Assembly (NCBI RefSeq): GCF_000420045.1
Contig: NZ_ATUE01000005.1
Location: 1-64,000 of the forward strand
Reading direction: 5' to 3'
Source: Perlucidibaca piscinae DSM 21586
GTDB lineage: Bacteria; Pseudomonadota; Gammaproteobacteria; Pseudomonadales; Moraxellaceae
Length of the DNA: 64,000 nt
In this document: piece by piece, positions 19,065 to 27,553 of the stretch
How positions within the stretch are numbered: position 1 is the first letter of the stretch
Layout: each line of letters begins with the position of its first letter
Notes under the pieces: model-generated
Told to the model about the DNA's origin: nothing
What the model saw: the letters and a program-made list of their open reading frames with translations, nothing else
Database searches by the model: none
Translations under genes and position numbers: made by a program

Positions 19065-19920
19065 TGTCTCTCTGCCAGCAGCCCCCGGTGACACGATCCT
19101 GGCCACCCCAGTCCTGCCAGTGACGAATCGCCGTGAAGCCACGTGCCTGCAGCAGCGCCGCCACATCGGCCGCCTGCGCGGCGCCATGCTCGACCAGCAG
19201 CCAGCCGCCCGCACGCAGATGCCCCGGCGCAGCCGCCACGATGCGGCGGAAATCATCCAGGCCATCGTCACCCGCCACCAGCGCCGTCAGCGGCTCCCAG
19301 GCCAGGCCGGGCAGATGCGGATCGCCAGCCGCCAGATAGGGCGGATTGCTCACCACCAGATCGAAGCGCCGGCCCGCCACCGGCGCAAACCAGTCGCCGG
19401 CCAGCCAGCACACCGGCAGACGCAGACGCTCGCCGTTGGCCGCCGCCACCGCCAGCGCCTGCGGGCAGCGATCCACTGCCGTGACCGAGGCCCGAGGGCG
19501 CTCACAGGCCAGCGCCAGCGCGATGGCACCGCTGCCGGTACCGAGATCAAGCACATCGCCGGTTTCCGGCAGCAGCGTCAGCGCGGCCGACACCAGGCAT
19601 TCCGAATCCGGCCGGGGTATCAGGGTGGCAGGCGTGACCTGCAGCGACAATGACCAGAAGTCGCGGCGCCCCGTCAGATAGGCCAAGGGCTCGCCGGCAC
19701 AGCGCCGGCTCAGCCAGGCATCAGCGCGTGCGACATCGCTCTCCGGCAGCTCGCGATCCGACCAGGTATAGAGCCAGGCCAGGTCCTTCTGCAGGCAGGC
19801 GCCGAGCAGCCAGAGCGCCTCCTGACGCGGCGAGCTCTCCGCCGCCAGCTGACGCCAGGCCGAGGCTGCCTGGAAAGCGGCGGCGGCATGATCCAGCCAG
19901 CCCTGCACGGTGATGCTCAT
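19051..19920 (-). CDS. prmC: Peptide chain release factor glutamine methyltransferase
   Basis: PrmC methylates the GGQ glutamine of RF1 and RF2. The protein has 289 residues, with an N-terminal helical domain and a SAM-binding fold. Motif I is DLGTGSGAIALAL near residue 123 and the substrate-side motif SNPPYLA is near 190, diagnostic of this family. It sits directly behind prfA with a 4-bp overlap and before the moeB-like gene. Confidence 0.96.
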   Translation of the reverse strand: MSITVQGWLDHAAAAFQAASAWRQLAAESSPRQEALWLLGACLQKDLAWLYTWSDRELPESDVARADAWLSRRCAGEPLAYLTGRRDFWSLSLQVTPATLIPRPDSECLVSAALTLLPETGDVLDLGTGSGAIALALACERPRASVTAVDRCPQALAVAAANGERLRLPVCWLAGDWFAPVAGRRFDLVVSNPPYLAAGDPHLPGLAWEPLTALVAGDDGLDDFRRIVAAAPGHLRAGGWLLVEHGAAQAADVAALLQARGFTAIRHWQDWGGQDRVTGGCWQRDNDAD

Positions 19921-21005
19921 GCCGTCTCTTCCGCCAGCGCCGCCAGCAGGTCGGCCTGGTGCTCGGTGCGCAGCGCCTGCAGCAGCTCGTCAAGATCACC
20001 ATTCATGATCTCGTCGAGCCGGTAAAGCGTCAGGTTGATGCGGTGATCGGTAACCCGACCCTGGGGAAAGTTGTAGGTGCGGATGCGCTCCGAGCGATCC
20101 CCGGAGCCGACCAGGTCACGGCGCAGCGAGGCGGAGGCCTGCTGCTGCGCGGACTGGCGGGCGGCCAGCAGCTTGGCGCTCAGCAGCGACATCGCGCGGG
20201 CCTTGTTCTTGTGCTGGGAGCGCTCGTCCTGGCACTCGACCACCACGCCGGTCGGCAAGTGCACGATGCGCACGGCCGAATCGGTCTTGTTGACGTGCTG
20301 GCCGCCGGCGCCGCTGGAGCGGTAGGTATCGATGCGCAGGTCGGACGGATTGATCTCGACGGCGCTGATCTCCTCGGACTCGGGCAGGATGGCCACGGTG
20401 CAGGCCGAGGTGTGTATGCGGCCCTGCGACTCGGTGGCCGGCACCCGTTGCACGCGATGCACGCCCGACTCGAACTTGAGTGCGGCAAACACGCCCTCGC
20501 CCTCGACGCGCGCGATGACCTCCTTGTAGCCACCATGCTCGCCGAGGCTGCTGGACGCCACCTCGACCCGCCAACCCATGCGCTCGGCATGGCGGCTGTA
20601 CATGCGGAACAGGTCACCGGCAAAGATCGCGGCTTCGTCGCCGCCGGTGCCGGCGCGCACCTCCAGCCAGATGCTGCACTCGTCATTGGGGTCGCGCGGC
20701 AGCATGAGCTGCTGCAGCTCGCCTTCCAGCTGCTGCAGCCGGGTCTCGCCCTCGGCGAGGTCCAGCTCGGCCAGCTCGCGGAAATCCGGATCGGCAAGCA
20801 GCGCCCTGGCCTCGCCCTGACCAGCCTGGATGCGACGGTACTGCGCCAATGCCTGCACCAGCGGATCCAGGGTGGCGTGTTCACGCGACAGGCGACGGAA
20901 CTGCTGCTGATCGGCGATGACCTCGGACTCGCCGAGCAGCGCCGTGAGCTCCTCGTGACGCTCGGCGAGCCGGTCGAGACGTGCCAGCAGGGCCGGCTTG
21001 ATCAT
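19917..21005 (-). CDS. prfA: Peptide chain release factor 1
   Basis: RF1 recognises UAA and UAG stop codons. The 362-residue protein carries the anticodon-like PAT tripeptide at residues 189-191, which marks RF1 rather than RF2, and the peptidyl-transferase GGQ at 234-236, the target of the neighbouring PrmC. The frame is uninterrupted, with no programmed frameshift. It overlaps hemA by 4 bp and prmC by 4 bp. Confidence 0.97.
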   Translation of the reverse strand: MIKPALLARLDRLAERHEELTALLGESEVIADQQQFRRLSREHATLDPLVQALAQYRRIQAGQGEARALLADPDFRELAELDLAEGETRLQQLEGELQQLMLPRDPNDECSIWLEVRAGTGGDEAAIFAGDLFRMYSRHAERMGWRVEVASSSLGEHGGYKEVIARVEGEGVFAALKFESGVHRVQRVPATESQGRIHTSACTVAILPESEEISAVEINPSDLRIDTYRSSGAGGQHVNKTDSAVRIVHLPTGVVVECQDERSQHKNKARAMSLLSAKLLAARQSAQQQASASLRRDLVGSGDRSERIRTYNFPQGRVTDHRINLTLYRLDEIMNGDLDELLQALRTEHQADLLAALAEETA

Positions 21006-22312
21006 GACCGCGTCCGGCGCGACGAACGCCTCGACGCATCGTCAGCGCCGGTGTCGACGCCGAGCTGCCGCGCCAGTGCCTGCAGCGCCTCGGCATCATC
21101 AGCAGCGGCCAGCTCACGCAGGCTGACGGTGGGGGCATGCAGCCACTTGTTGAGCAGGTTGTGCTGAAAGCGCGCCAGCACGTCCTCGACCGGCACCCCG
21201 CGACGCAGCCGGGCCAGCGCCTGGGCCTGCTCGGCATCCGCCAGGGCCAGGGCCTGCGCGCGGAAGCGCCGGATCAGCTCGCCCGCCTCCTGCTGCACGC
21301 GCCGGCCGGCATCGAAACGGGCAACACGCTGATCCACCAGCTGCTCGGCCGCCTCGGCAGCCACCTGACGCTGGCGCCAGCCGGCATCGACCACGGTTTG
21401 CAGGTCATCGACGCTGTAAAGGAAGACATCATCCAGTGCCGCCACGGCCGGCTCGATGTCGCGCGGCACGGCAATGTCGATCAGCAGCAGCGGACGATGG
21501 CGGCGCGAGGCCATGGCATGACGCACCATGGCGGCAGAAACCACCGGCATGGCACTGGCCGTGCAGCTGACCACCATGTCGGCCCGGGCCAGGGCCTCCG
21601 GCAGCGCCGACCACGGCAGCACGGCAGCACCCACCTCGTCGGCCAGCGCCTGTGCGCGACTAAGGGTCCGGTTGATCACCACCAGATCGCTGACACCCTG
21701 CTCGCGCAGGTGTCTGGCCACCAGCGTGTTCATCTCGCCGGCACCGATCAGCAGCACCGGCGTGCGCGCCAGCGACTCGAAGACCTGACGCGCCAGATTG
21801 ACGGCGGCATAGCCTATGGACACCGGGCTGGCACCGATGGCGGTTTCCGAACGCACCTGCTTGGCGGCCGCAAAGGTTTCCTGGAACAGCTGTTCGAGAT
21901 GATGCCCCAGCGTGCCGGCCTCGGCCGCGACATGGTAGGCGGACTTCATCTGTCCGAAGATCTGCGGCTCGCCCAGGATCATGGAGTCGAGACCGGCGGC
22001 CACGCGCATGGCATGACGCACCGCCTCGCCGCCTTCATGGCAGTACCAGACCGGATCGAGCTGCTCGGCGGCCAGGCCACGCTCGCGCGCAATCCACTCG
22101 AGCATGCGCTGACGCACCTGGGTGGCCGACTGTTCGGCTGCGCCATAGAACTCGGTGCGGTTGCAGGTGGAAAGGATGGCAAGCTCCTGCAGACCGGCGG
22201 CCTGGCTGGCGGCACGCAGGGCCGGCACCAGTGCCTCGGGCGTGAACGCCGCACGCTCGCGCAGATCGACCGAGGCCGTCTTGTGATTGATGCCGAATGC
22301 CAGCAGCGCCAT
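21002..22312 (-). CDS. hemA: Glutamyl-tRNA reductase
   Basis: HemA reduces glutamyl-tRNA to glutamate-1-semialdehyde, the committed step of the C5 tetrapyrrole route. That route also supplies the siroheme required by NirB in this window. The ATG at 22312 gives 436 residues starting MALLAFGINHKTA. A frame extending to 22726 adds a non-conserved leader and is rejected. The catalytic Cys50 lies in LSTCNRTEFY, the NADPH-binding loop is LLIGAGEMN, and a helical dimerisation domain ends the protein. hemA-prfA-prmC is the standard operon. Confidence 0.96.
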   Translation of the reverse strand: MALLAFGINHKTASVDLRERAAFTPEALVPALRAASQAAGLQELAILSTCNRTEFYGAAEQSATQVRQRMLEWIARERGLAAEQLDPVWYCHEGGEAVRHAMRVAAGLDSMILGEPQIFGQMKSAYHVAAEAGTLGHHLEQLFQETFAAAKQVRSETAIGASPVSIGYAAVNLARQVFESLARTPVLLIGAGEMNTLVARHLREQGVSDLVVINRTLSRAQALADEVGAAVLPWSALPEALARADMVVSCTASAMPVVSAAMVRHAMASRRHRPLLLIDIAVPRDIEPAVAALDDVFLYSVDDLQTVVDAGWRQRQVAAEAAEQLVDQRVARFDAGRRVQQEAGELIRRFRAQALALADAEQAQALARLRRGVPVEDVLARFQHNLLNKWLHAPTVSLRELAAADDAEALQALARQLGVDTGADDASRRSSRRTRS

Positions 22313-22366
22313 GCCCAACTCGAGATTGCCCGCCAATCGCACGGGTGACAGGGAAAACAACCTGAA

Positions 22367-22395
22367 ATTGTGCGGGATAGCGTCATTAAAGACAA
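22367..22395 (-). promoter_or_regulatory. candidate sigma-70 promoter for hemA
   Basis: On the minus strand TTGTCT and CACAAT are spaced by 17 bp, each matching four of six consensus positions. Transcription would start near 22360, leaving a leader of about 48 nt. The hemA/lolB divergent gap (22313-22502) is less GC-rich than its surroundings, as expected for promoters. No strong lolB promoter was recognised. Confidence 0.45.
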
Positions 22396-22502
22396 ACAGG
22401 CAGAGCGCACCGTGGCAGCCTGCACGCAGGCGCGCTAGGCTAATCGTGTTGCCGGGCTGCGCCCCGGCCCCGATATCCCGCACCACGTGGAGACCGCCAC
22501 GG

Positions 22503-23144
22503 ATGATGACGTTGTCCAGCCTGCATGACGCCCGCCCGCGTCCGACCTCGGTGCCCGCCGCCGCCACGCGGATCCTGGCGCTGAGCCTGGGCCTGCTGCT
22601 CGGCGGCTGCGCCAGCCTGCGCCCGGTCGAGACGCCTGCCACCCTGCCGGACGCCCGCAGCCTGAGCGCCTGGCAGGCCGATGGCAAGGCCGGCGTACGC
22701 TTTCTTGGCAACACCATCAGCGCCACCTACCGCTGGCAGCGCGAGGGCGACAACTACAGCGCCGAAGCCGCCGGTCCGCTCAACCAGGGCCGCACCACGC
22801 TGGTCAGCCGCAATGGCCAGGTGGTGCTGGAGAATGCCTGGCTGGGCCGACGTGAATCCGGCGATGCCGAGGGGCTGGCCGAAGCCATGACCAGCATCCG
22901 CATCCCGCTGTCACGCCTGAATGCCTGGCTGATGGGCTGGCCGGCCGACCCGGCGACAACGGTCGACACCCTGGGCGGAGATGCCGGCGTGCGCGAGTTC
23001 CGCGAATCCGGCTGGACCGTCCGCGTCATGGCCGAGCAGGATGCCGCCGGCTACCGCATCCCGTCCCGCCTGATCATGACCCGCGACGAGGACCGCATCG
23101 TGCTCAGCATCAGCAACTGGCAACCGGTCGCAAGCCTGCCATGA
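22503..23144 (+). CDS. lolB: Outer-membrane lipoprotein LolB
   Basis: LolB receives lipoproteins from LolA and inserts them into the outer membrane. With the start at ATG 22503 (GGAG 10 nt upstream; ATG 22506 is an equal alternative) the protein has 213 residues. A signal peptide ends in the lipobox LLGGC with Cys36. The mature part begins with the family segment SLSAWQADGKAGVRF and continues as a LolA/LolB-type beta half-barrel with the QxGxTTLV-like loop. It overlaps ispE by 4 bp, the usual lolB-ispE pair. Confidence 0.92.
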   Translation: MMTLSSLHDARPRPTSVPAAATRILALSLGLLLGGCASLRPVETPATLPDARSLSAWQADGKAGVRFLGNTISATYRWQREGDNYSAEAAGPLNQGRTTLVSRNGQVVLENAWLGRRESGDAEGLAEAMTSIRIPLSRLNAWLMGWPADPATTVDTLGGDAGVREFRESGWTVRVMAEQDAAGYRIPSRLIMTRDEDRIVLSISNWQPVASLP

Positions 23145-23995
23145 AGCCCCTGACCCTGCCGGCACCGGCCAAGCTCAACCTGTTCCTGCACATCACCGGT
23201 CGCCGGCCGGACGGCTACCATGACCTGCAGACCGTGTTCCAGTTCATCGACCGGGCCGACCTGCTGCATTTCTCGCCACGGGGTGACGGCGTCCTGACCC
23301 TGACGCCGTCACTGCCGGGCGTTGCCGACGACGACAACCTCATCCTGCGCGCCGCGCGCCTGCTGCAGCACCGGGGCGACGGTCGCGATGGCGCCGACAT
23401 CCGCCTCGAGAAGCAGCTGCCCATGGGCGGCGGCCTCGGCGGCGGCTCGTCGGATGCCGCCACCACCCTGCTGGCCCTCAACACGCTGTGGGGACTGAAC
23501 CTGGACCTGGACACGCTGGCCACGCTGGGCCTGCAGCTGGGTGCCGACGTGCCGGTGTTCGTGCGCGGCCACGCGGCCTGGGCAGAGGGCGTCGGCGAGC
23601 GCCTGACCCCGGTGGATCTGCCCGAACCCTGGTACCTGGTGCTGTGTCCGCCGGCCCATGTTTCCACGGCGGAAGCATTTGCACATCCGGAATTGACACG
23701 CGATACCCCCCCGATTACACTGCGCGCCTTCCTCGATGGGGCTGGTCGAAACGACTTCGAAAAAGTCGTCTGCGCACTCTCTCCCGCCGTGGAAACGGCA
23801 CGAAACTGGCTTGCAGCGCAGGGTTCGGCGCGCATGACGGGTACTGGAGCGTGTTTGTTCAAAACATGCACATCCCGCAGTGAGGCTGAACAGTTATTGA
23901 GCAAAAGCCCAGTAGCCGGGTTCGTGACACGTGGATATAATGCGTCGCCAGCGCACACTGCGCTGCGTCAATATCTGCGGATGCATCATCTATAG
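23141..23995 (+). CDS. ispE: 4-diphosphocytidyl-2-C-methyl-D-erythritol kinase
   Basis: IspE phosphorylates CDP-ME in the MEP isoprenoid pathway. This GHMP kinase of 284 residues opens with PAPAKLNLFLHI and has the ATP loop PMGGGLGGGSSDAA near residue 90, plus the C-terminal motif MTGTGACLF. The last third of the gene (from about 23690) is clearly less GC-rich and contains two promoter-like sequences serving the downstream tRNA and prs. Its TAG stop (23993-23995) overlaps the first two bases of the mature tRNA-Gln. Confidence 0.95.
   Translation: MKPLTLPAPAKLNLFLHITGRRPDGYHDLQTVFQFIDRADLLHFSPRGDGVLTLTPSLPGVADDDNLILRAARLLQHRGDGRDGADIRLEKQLPMGGGLGGGSSDAATTLLALNTLWGLNLDLDTLATLGLQLGADVPVFVRGHAAWAEGVGERLTPVDLPEPWYLVLCPPAHVSTAEAFAHPELTRDTPPITLRAFLDGAGRNDFEKVVCALSPAVETARNWLAAQGSARMTGTGACLFKTCTSRSEAEQLLSKSPVAGFVTRGYNASPAHTALRQYLRMHHL
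23693..23721 (+). promoter_or_regulatory. sigma-70 promoter inside ispE, upstream of tRNA-Gln/prs
   Basis: A perfect -35 TTGACA (23693-23698) lies 17 bp from TACACT (23716-23721), followed by the GC-rich discriminator GCGCGCC. The predicted start is near 23728, about 265 nt before tRNA-Gln. A GC-rich discriminator is typical of stringently controlled stable-RNA promoters. Confidence 0.7.
23936..23941 (+). promoter_or_regulatory. consensus -10 element just before tRNA-Gln
   Basis: A perfect TATAAT followed by GCGTCGCC stands 52 bp before the tRNA 5' end, within the ispE coding sequence. The -35 region 16-18 bp upstream is poor, so activity would depend on other contacts. It may be a second, proximal tRNA/prs promoter. 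Confidence 0.45.
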
Positions 23996-24068
23996 GGGCG
24001 TCGCCAAGCGGTAAGGCAGCGGGTTTTGATCCCGCCATGCGTTGGTTCGAATCCAGCCGCCCCTGCCA
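23994..24068 (+). tRNA. glnT: tRNA-Gln (anticodon UUG)
   Basis: The cloverleaf is complete. The acceptor stem AGGGGCG pairs with CGCCCCT, the D-arm is GCC-AAGCGGTAA-GGC, and the anticodon stem GCGGG/CCCGC encloses TTTTGAT with anticodon TTG at 24026-24028. The T-arm is GTTGG-TTCGAAT-CCAGC, with discriminator G and encoded CCA. It closely resembles E. coli tRNA-Gln in the core. The position between ispE and prs is the same as in Pseudomonas. The symbol is only a convenience label. Confidence 0.96.
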
Positions 24069-24100
24069 TTTTCTTCCAGTCCAGGCCAGGCTATCCGCAT

Positions 24101-25051
24101 ATGCCAAACCTCGTCGTCTTCACCGGCAACGCCAATCCAGAATTGGCTCGCAAGGTCGTCAGCCATCTCCACATTCCGCTCGGCGCTGCCCATGTCGGCA
24201 CCTTTTCGGATGGCGAGATCGCGGTCGAGATCAATGACAACGTGCGTGGCAAGGATGTCTTCATCCTGCAGTCCACCTGTGCCCCGACCAATGACAACCT
24301 GATGGAACTGATCGTCATGGCGGACGCCCTGCGTCGCGCCAGTGCCGGTCGCATCACGGCGGTCATCCCCTACTTCGGCTATGCCCGCCAGGATCGCCGC
24401 GTGCGTTCGGCGCGCGTGCCCATCACCGCCAAGGTGGTTGCCGACATGCTGACCACGGTCGGTGTCGACCGCGTGCTCACCGTTGACCTGCATGCCGACC
24501 AGATCCAGGGCTTCTTCGACATTCCGGTCGACAACGTCTACGGCTCGCCGGTGCTGCTCGCCGACATCGAGCGTCAGGCCTACGACAACCTGGTCGTGGT
24601 GTCGCCGGACGTGGGTGGCGTGGTGCGTGCCCGCGCCGTCGCCAAGCAGCTCGATGACGCGGATCTCGCCATCATCGACAAGCGTCGCCCGAAGGCCAAC
24701 GAATCCCAGGTCATGCACATCATCGGCGAAGTGAAGGGCCGTGACTGCATCATCGTCGACGACATGGTCGACACCGCCGGCACCCTGTGCAAGGCTGCTG
24801 CCGCGCTCAAGGAGCACGGCGCCCGTCGCGTGGTCGCCTACTGCACGCACGCCGTGCTGTCCGGTCCGGCCATCGAGAACATCCGCAACTCGCAGCTCGA
24901 CGAGCTGGTGGTGACCGACACCATCCCGCTGTCCGATGATGCCAAGGCCTGCGGCAAGATTCGCCAGCTCTCGATGTCGGCACTGCTGGCCGAGACCCTG
25001 CGCCGGATCAACAACGAAGAATCCATCAGCGCGATGTTCGAACTGTTCTGA
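24101..25051 (+). CDS. prs: Ribose-phosphate pyrophosphokinase
   Basis: Prs makes PRPP from ribose-5-phosphate and ATP for nucleotide, histidine, tryptophan and NAD synthesis. The ATG at 24101 gives 316 residues starting MPNLVVFTGNANPELA. A frame beginning inside the tRNA at 24026 is rejected. The PRPP-binding loop reads IIVDDMVDTAGTL, the flexible catalytic region begins DKRRPKANE, and the ATP site contains PYFGYARQDR. Only 32 nt separate the tRNA 3' end from the start, and the ribosome site is weak, so it probably shares the tRNA promoter. Confidence 0.97.
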   Translation: MPNLVVFTGNANPELARKVVSHLHIPLGAAHVGTFSDGEIAVEINDNVRGKDVFILQSTCAPTNDNLMELIVMADALRRASAGRITAVIPYFGYARQDRRVRSARVPITAKVVADMLTTVGVDRVLTVDLHADQIQGFFDIPVDNVYGSPVLLADIERQAYDNLVVVSPDVGGVVRARAVAKQLDDADLAIIDKRRPKANESQVMHIIGEVKGRDCIIVDDMVDTAGTLCKAAAALKEHGARRVVAYCTHAVLSGPAIENIRNSQLDELVVTDTIPLSDDAKACGKIRQLSMSALLAETLRRINNEESISAMFELF

Positions 25052-25099
25052 CACCGCGCCGACCCTGAATTTGTCATCGCCCGTGGCGACGACAAGACC

Positions 25100-25151
25100 G
25101 CGAGCGAATGGTCGCTCGCTGAAACCCCACCCGGACTGGTCGCAGGTCCGG
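25100..25151 (+). promoter_or_regulatory. two hairpins in the prs-rplY spacer
   Basis: Between prs and rplY, GCGAGCGA-N4-TCGCTCGC (25100-25119) forms an 8-bp stem, and CCGGAC-N9-GTCCGG (25131-25151) forms a second stem ending 8 nt before the GGAGAG ribosome site of rplY. Neither has a T-run, so they are not terminators. They might be an mRNA leader structure, for example for processing or autogenous control by bL25. This is inference. Confidence 0.45.
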
Positions 25152-25168
25152 GAATCTGGAGAGATAAG

Positions 25169-25762
25169 ATGTCCGCTGCAAACTTTACGCTCAATGCGCA
25201 AATCCGGACGAATGAAGGGAAAGGTGCGAGCCGCCGCCTTCGTCGTCTGGAAGCCCGTGTCCCGGCCGTCATCTACGGCGCCGGCAAGGAAGCCCAGTCG
25301 ATCAGCCTCGAGCTGCGTGAACTGGTCAAGGCCATCGAAAGCGAAGCTTTCTTCTCGCACGTGCTGACCATCAGCATCGACGGCCAGCCGCAACAGGCCG
25401 TGATCAAGGCCATGCAGCGCCACCCGGTCAAGGGCGTTCCGCTGCACGCCGACTTCCTGCGTGTCGATGCCGCCCAGAAGCTGGTGCGCAAGGTGCCCCT
25501 GCACTTCACCAACCAGGACACCTGCGTTGGCGTCAAGGTCGGTGGCGGCGCCATCACCCACTACACCTCGGAAGTGGAAATCGCCTGCCTCCCGGCCGCC
25601 CTGCCGGAATACATCGAAGTCGACATGTCCGACATCGATGTCGGCACCACGCTGCACCTGTCGAACCTCAAGCTGCCGGCCGGCGTTGAAATCCCGGCTC
25701 TGGCCCTGGGTCACGACTACGACCAGCCCGTGGCCAACGTGCACGCCACCAAGGCCGACTGA
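25169..25762 (+). CDS. rplY: 50S ribosomal protein bL25, long CTC form
   Basis: bL25 binds 5S rRNA. At 197 residues this is the two-domain general-stress/CTC form rather than the 94-residue E. coli form. The N-terminal 5S-binding domain contains RRLRRLEARVPAVIYG, and the C-terminal TL5 beta domain starts near residue 100. It follows prs, as in Pseudomonas, and is closed by a clear terminator. Confidence 0.95.
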   Translation: MSAANFTLNAQIRTNEGKGASRRLRRLEARVPAVIYGAGKEAQSISLELRELVKAIESEAFFSHVLTISIDGQPQQAVIKAMQRHPVKGVPLHADFLRVDAAQKLVRKVPLHFTNQDTCVGVKVGGGAITHYTSEVEIACLPAALPEYIEVDMSDIDVGTTLHLSNLKLPAGVEIPALALGHDYDQPVANVHATKAD

Positions 25763-25782
25763 TCCGGCCCCGGTGACACCAG

Positions 25783-25810
25783 AAAAGCGGGGCTCAGGCC
25801 CCGCTTTTTT
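25783..25810 (+). terminator. Rho-independent terminator after rplY
   Basis: The stem GCGGGGC-TCAG-GCCCCGC is flanked by A4 on the left and T6 on the right, 20 bp after the rplY stop. It ends the prs-rplY transcript before pth. Confidence 0.9.
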
Positions 25811-25825
25811 GTTTGAGATGACTTC

Positions 25826-26416
25826 ATGACGCCTCTACGCCTGATTGTCGGCCTCGCCAACCCGGGCCCGCAGTACGCCGAAACCCGTCACAATGCCGGG
25901 GCCTGGTATGTCGCCACCCTCGCCGACCAGCTCGGCGTCCGCCTGACGCCGGACAGCAAGTCGCACGGCATGGTGGCGCGCGCCAGCGTGTCCGGACAGG
26001 ATGTGCGCCTGCTGATCCCGACCACCTACATGAACCGCTCCGGCCAGGCCGTCGGCACTCTCGCCGGCTTCTACAAGATCAGTCCGGCCGAGATCCTGGT
26101 CGCCCACGACGAGCTGGATCTGGCACCCGGCCAGATCCGCCTCAAGACCGGCGGCGGCCACGGCGGTCACAACGGGCTGCGCGACATCATCAGCGCGCTC
26201 GGCAACCAGAACGGCTTTCATCGCCTGCGCATCGGCATCGGCCATCCCGGCGACAGGAGCCAGGTCACCGGCTTCGTGCTCGGCAAGGCCCCGGCCAGCG
26301 AGCAGACGCTGATGGATGACGCCATCGGCGAAGCCCTGCGCCACACCTCGACCCTGCTGGCAGGTGACCTGCAGCGCGTCATGAACCCCTTGAACGGCTT
26401 CCAGGCCAAGACATGA
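25826..26416 (+). CDS. pth: Peptidyl-tRNA hydrolase
   Basis: Pth recycles peptidyl-tRNA dropped from ribosomes. It has 196 residues with catalytic His22 (ETRHNAG), Asp95 (VAHDELD) and the substrate-binding Asn70 (TYMNRSG). The GGGHGGHNGL loop is typical. The gene starts 15 bp after the rplY terminator. ychF follows 36 bp later, the standard pth-ychF pair. Confidence 0.96.
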   Translation: MTPLRLIVGLANPGPQYAETRHNAGAWYVATLADQLGVRLTPDSKSHGMVARASVSGQDVRLLIPTTYMNRSGQAVGTLAGFYKISPAEILVAHDELDLAPGQIRLKTGGGHGGHNGLRDIISALGNQNGFHRLRIGIGHPGDRSQVTGFVLGKAPASEQTLMDDAIGEALRHTSTLLAGDLQRVMNPLNGFQAKT

Positions 26417-26452
26417 GATCGCCGCCCGAGGGCGGACGACAGGAGAACACAG

Positions 26453-27544
26453 ATGGGATTCAACTGCGGCATCGTCGGTCTGCCCAACGTCGGCAAGTCC
26501 ACCCTGTTCAATGCCCTCACCAAGGCCGGCATCGCGGCCGAGAACTTCCCGTTCTGCACCATCGAGCCGAACACGGGCGTGGTGCCCATGCCCGACCCGC
26601 GCCTCGACGCGCTGGCCGCCATCGTCAAGCCCGAGCGCGTGATCCCGACCAGCATGGAGTTCGTCGACATCGCCGGCCTCGTTGCCGGCGCCTCGCAGGG
26701 TGAAGGCCTGGGCAACAAGTTCCTCGCCAACATCCGCGAGACCGATGCCATCGCCCACGTCGTGCGCTGCTTCAACGATGACAACGTGATCCACGTCAAC
26801 GGCCGCGTCAGTCCGCTCGACGACATCGCCGTGATCAACACCGAGCTGGCGCTGGCCGACCTCGACGCCGTCGAGAAGGCGCTGCTGCGCGTGACCAAGC
26901 TCGCCAAGGGCGGCGACAAGGACTCCCAGGCCATCAAGAGCGTGCTGGAAAAGCTCAAGCCGGCCCTCGACGAAGGCCACCCTGCGCGCAGCGTCGAGCT
27001 GTCGCCGGAAGAGCGTTTCGTCATCAAGTCCTACGGCCTGCTGACCCTGAAGCCGACCATGTACATCGCCAACGTTGACGAGAACGGCTTCGACAACAAC
27101 CCCATGCTGGATCAGGTGCGCGAACTCGCCGCCAGCGAGAAGGCCATCGTGGTGCCGATCTGCAACAAGCTGGAAGCCGAGATCGCCGAACTCGACGAGG
27201 ACGACAAGGTCGCCTTCCTCGCCGACCTCGGCATGGACGAGCCGGGCCTGAACCGCGTCATCCGCGCCGGTTACGGCCTGCTCAACCTGCACACCTACTT
27301 CACCGCCGGCGTCAAGGAAGTGCGCGCCTGGACCATCCCGGTCAACTGCACCGCGCCCAAGGCCGCCGCCGTCATCCACACCGACTTCGAGAAGGGCTTC
27401 ATCCGTGCCGAGTGCATCGGCTACGACGACTTCATCCAGTACAAGGGAGAAGCCGGCGCCAAGGAAGCCGGCAAGTGGCGCCTGGAAGGCAAGGACTACA
27501 TCGTCAAGGACGGTGACGTGCTGCACTTCCGCTTCAACGTCTGA
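26453..27544 (+). CDS. ychF: Redox-regulated ATPase YchF (OLA1 family)
   Basis: YchF is a ribosome-associated OBG-like protein that prefers ATP to GTP. The G1 loop is GLPNVGKST near residue 8. The G3 region DIAGLVAGAS follows, and a coiled-coil insert occupies about residues 125-200. In place of the NKxD specificity motif it has NVDENG, in keeping with ATP use. A TGS domain ends the protein with VIHTDFEKGFIRAE. The length of 363 is standard. Confidence 0.96.
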   Translation: MGFNCGIVGLPNVGKSTLFNALTKAGIAAENFPFCTIEPNTGVVPMPDPRLDALAAIVKPERVIPTSMEFVDIAGLVAGASQGEGLGNKFLANIRETDAIAHVVRCFNDDNVIHVNGRVSPLDDIAVINTELALADLDAVEKALLRVTKLAKGGDKDSQAIKSVLEKLKPALDEGHPARSVELSPEERFVIKSYGLLTLKPTMYIANVDENGFDNNPMLDQVRELAASEKAIVVPICNKLEAEIAELDEDDKVAFLADLGMDEPGLNRVIRAGYGLLNLHTYFTAGVKEVRAWTIPVNCTAPKAAAVIHTDFEKGFIRAECIGYDDFIQYKGEAGAKEAGKWRLEGKDYIVKDGDVLHFRFNV

Positions 27545-27553
27545 GCCTCGCGC

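Noticed and set aside
24026..24100. N-terminal extension of prs starting inside tRNA-Gln
   Set aside because: The extension would be translated from tRNA sequence and is not part of the conserved Prs N-terminus; ATG 24101 fits the family.
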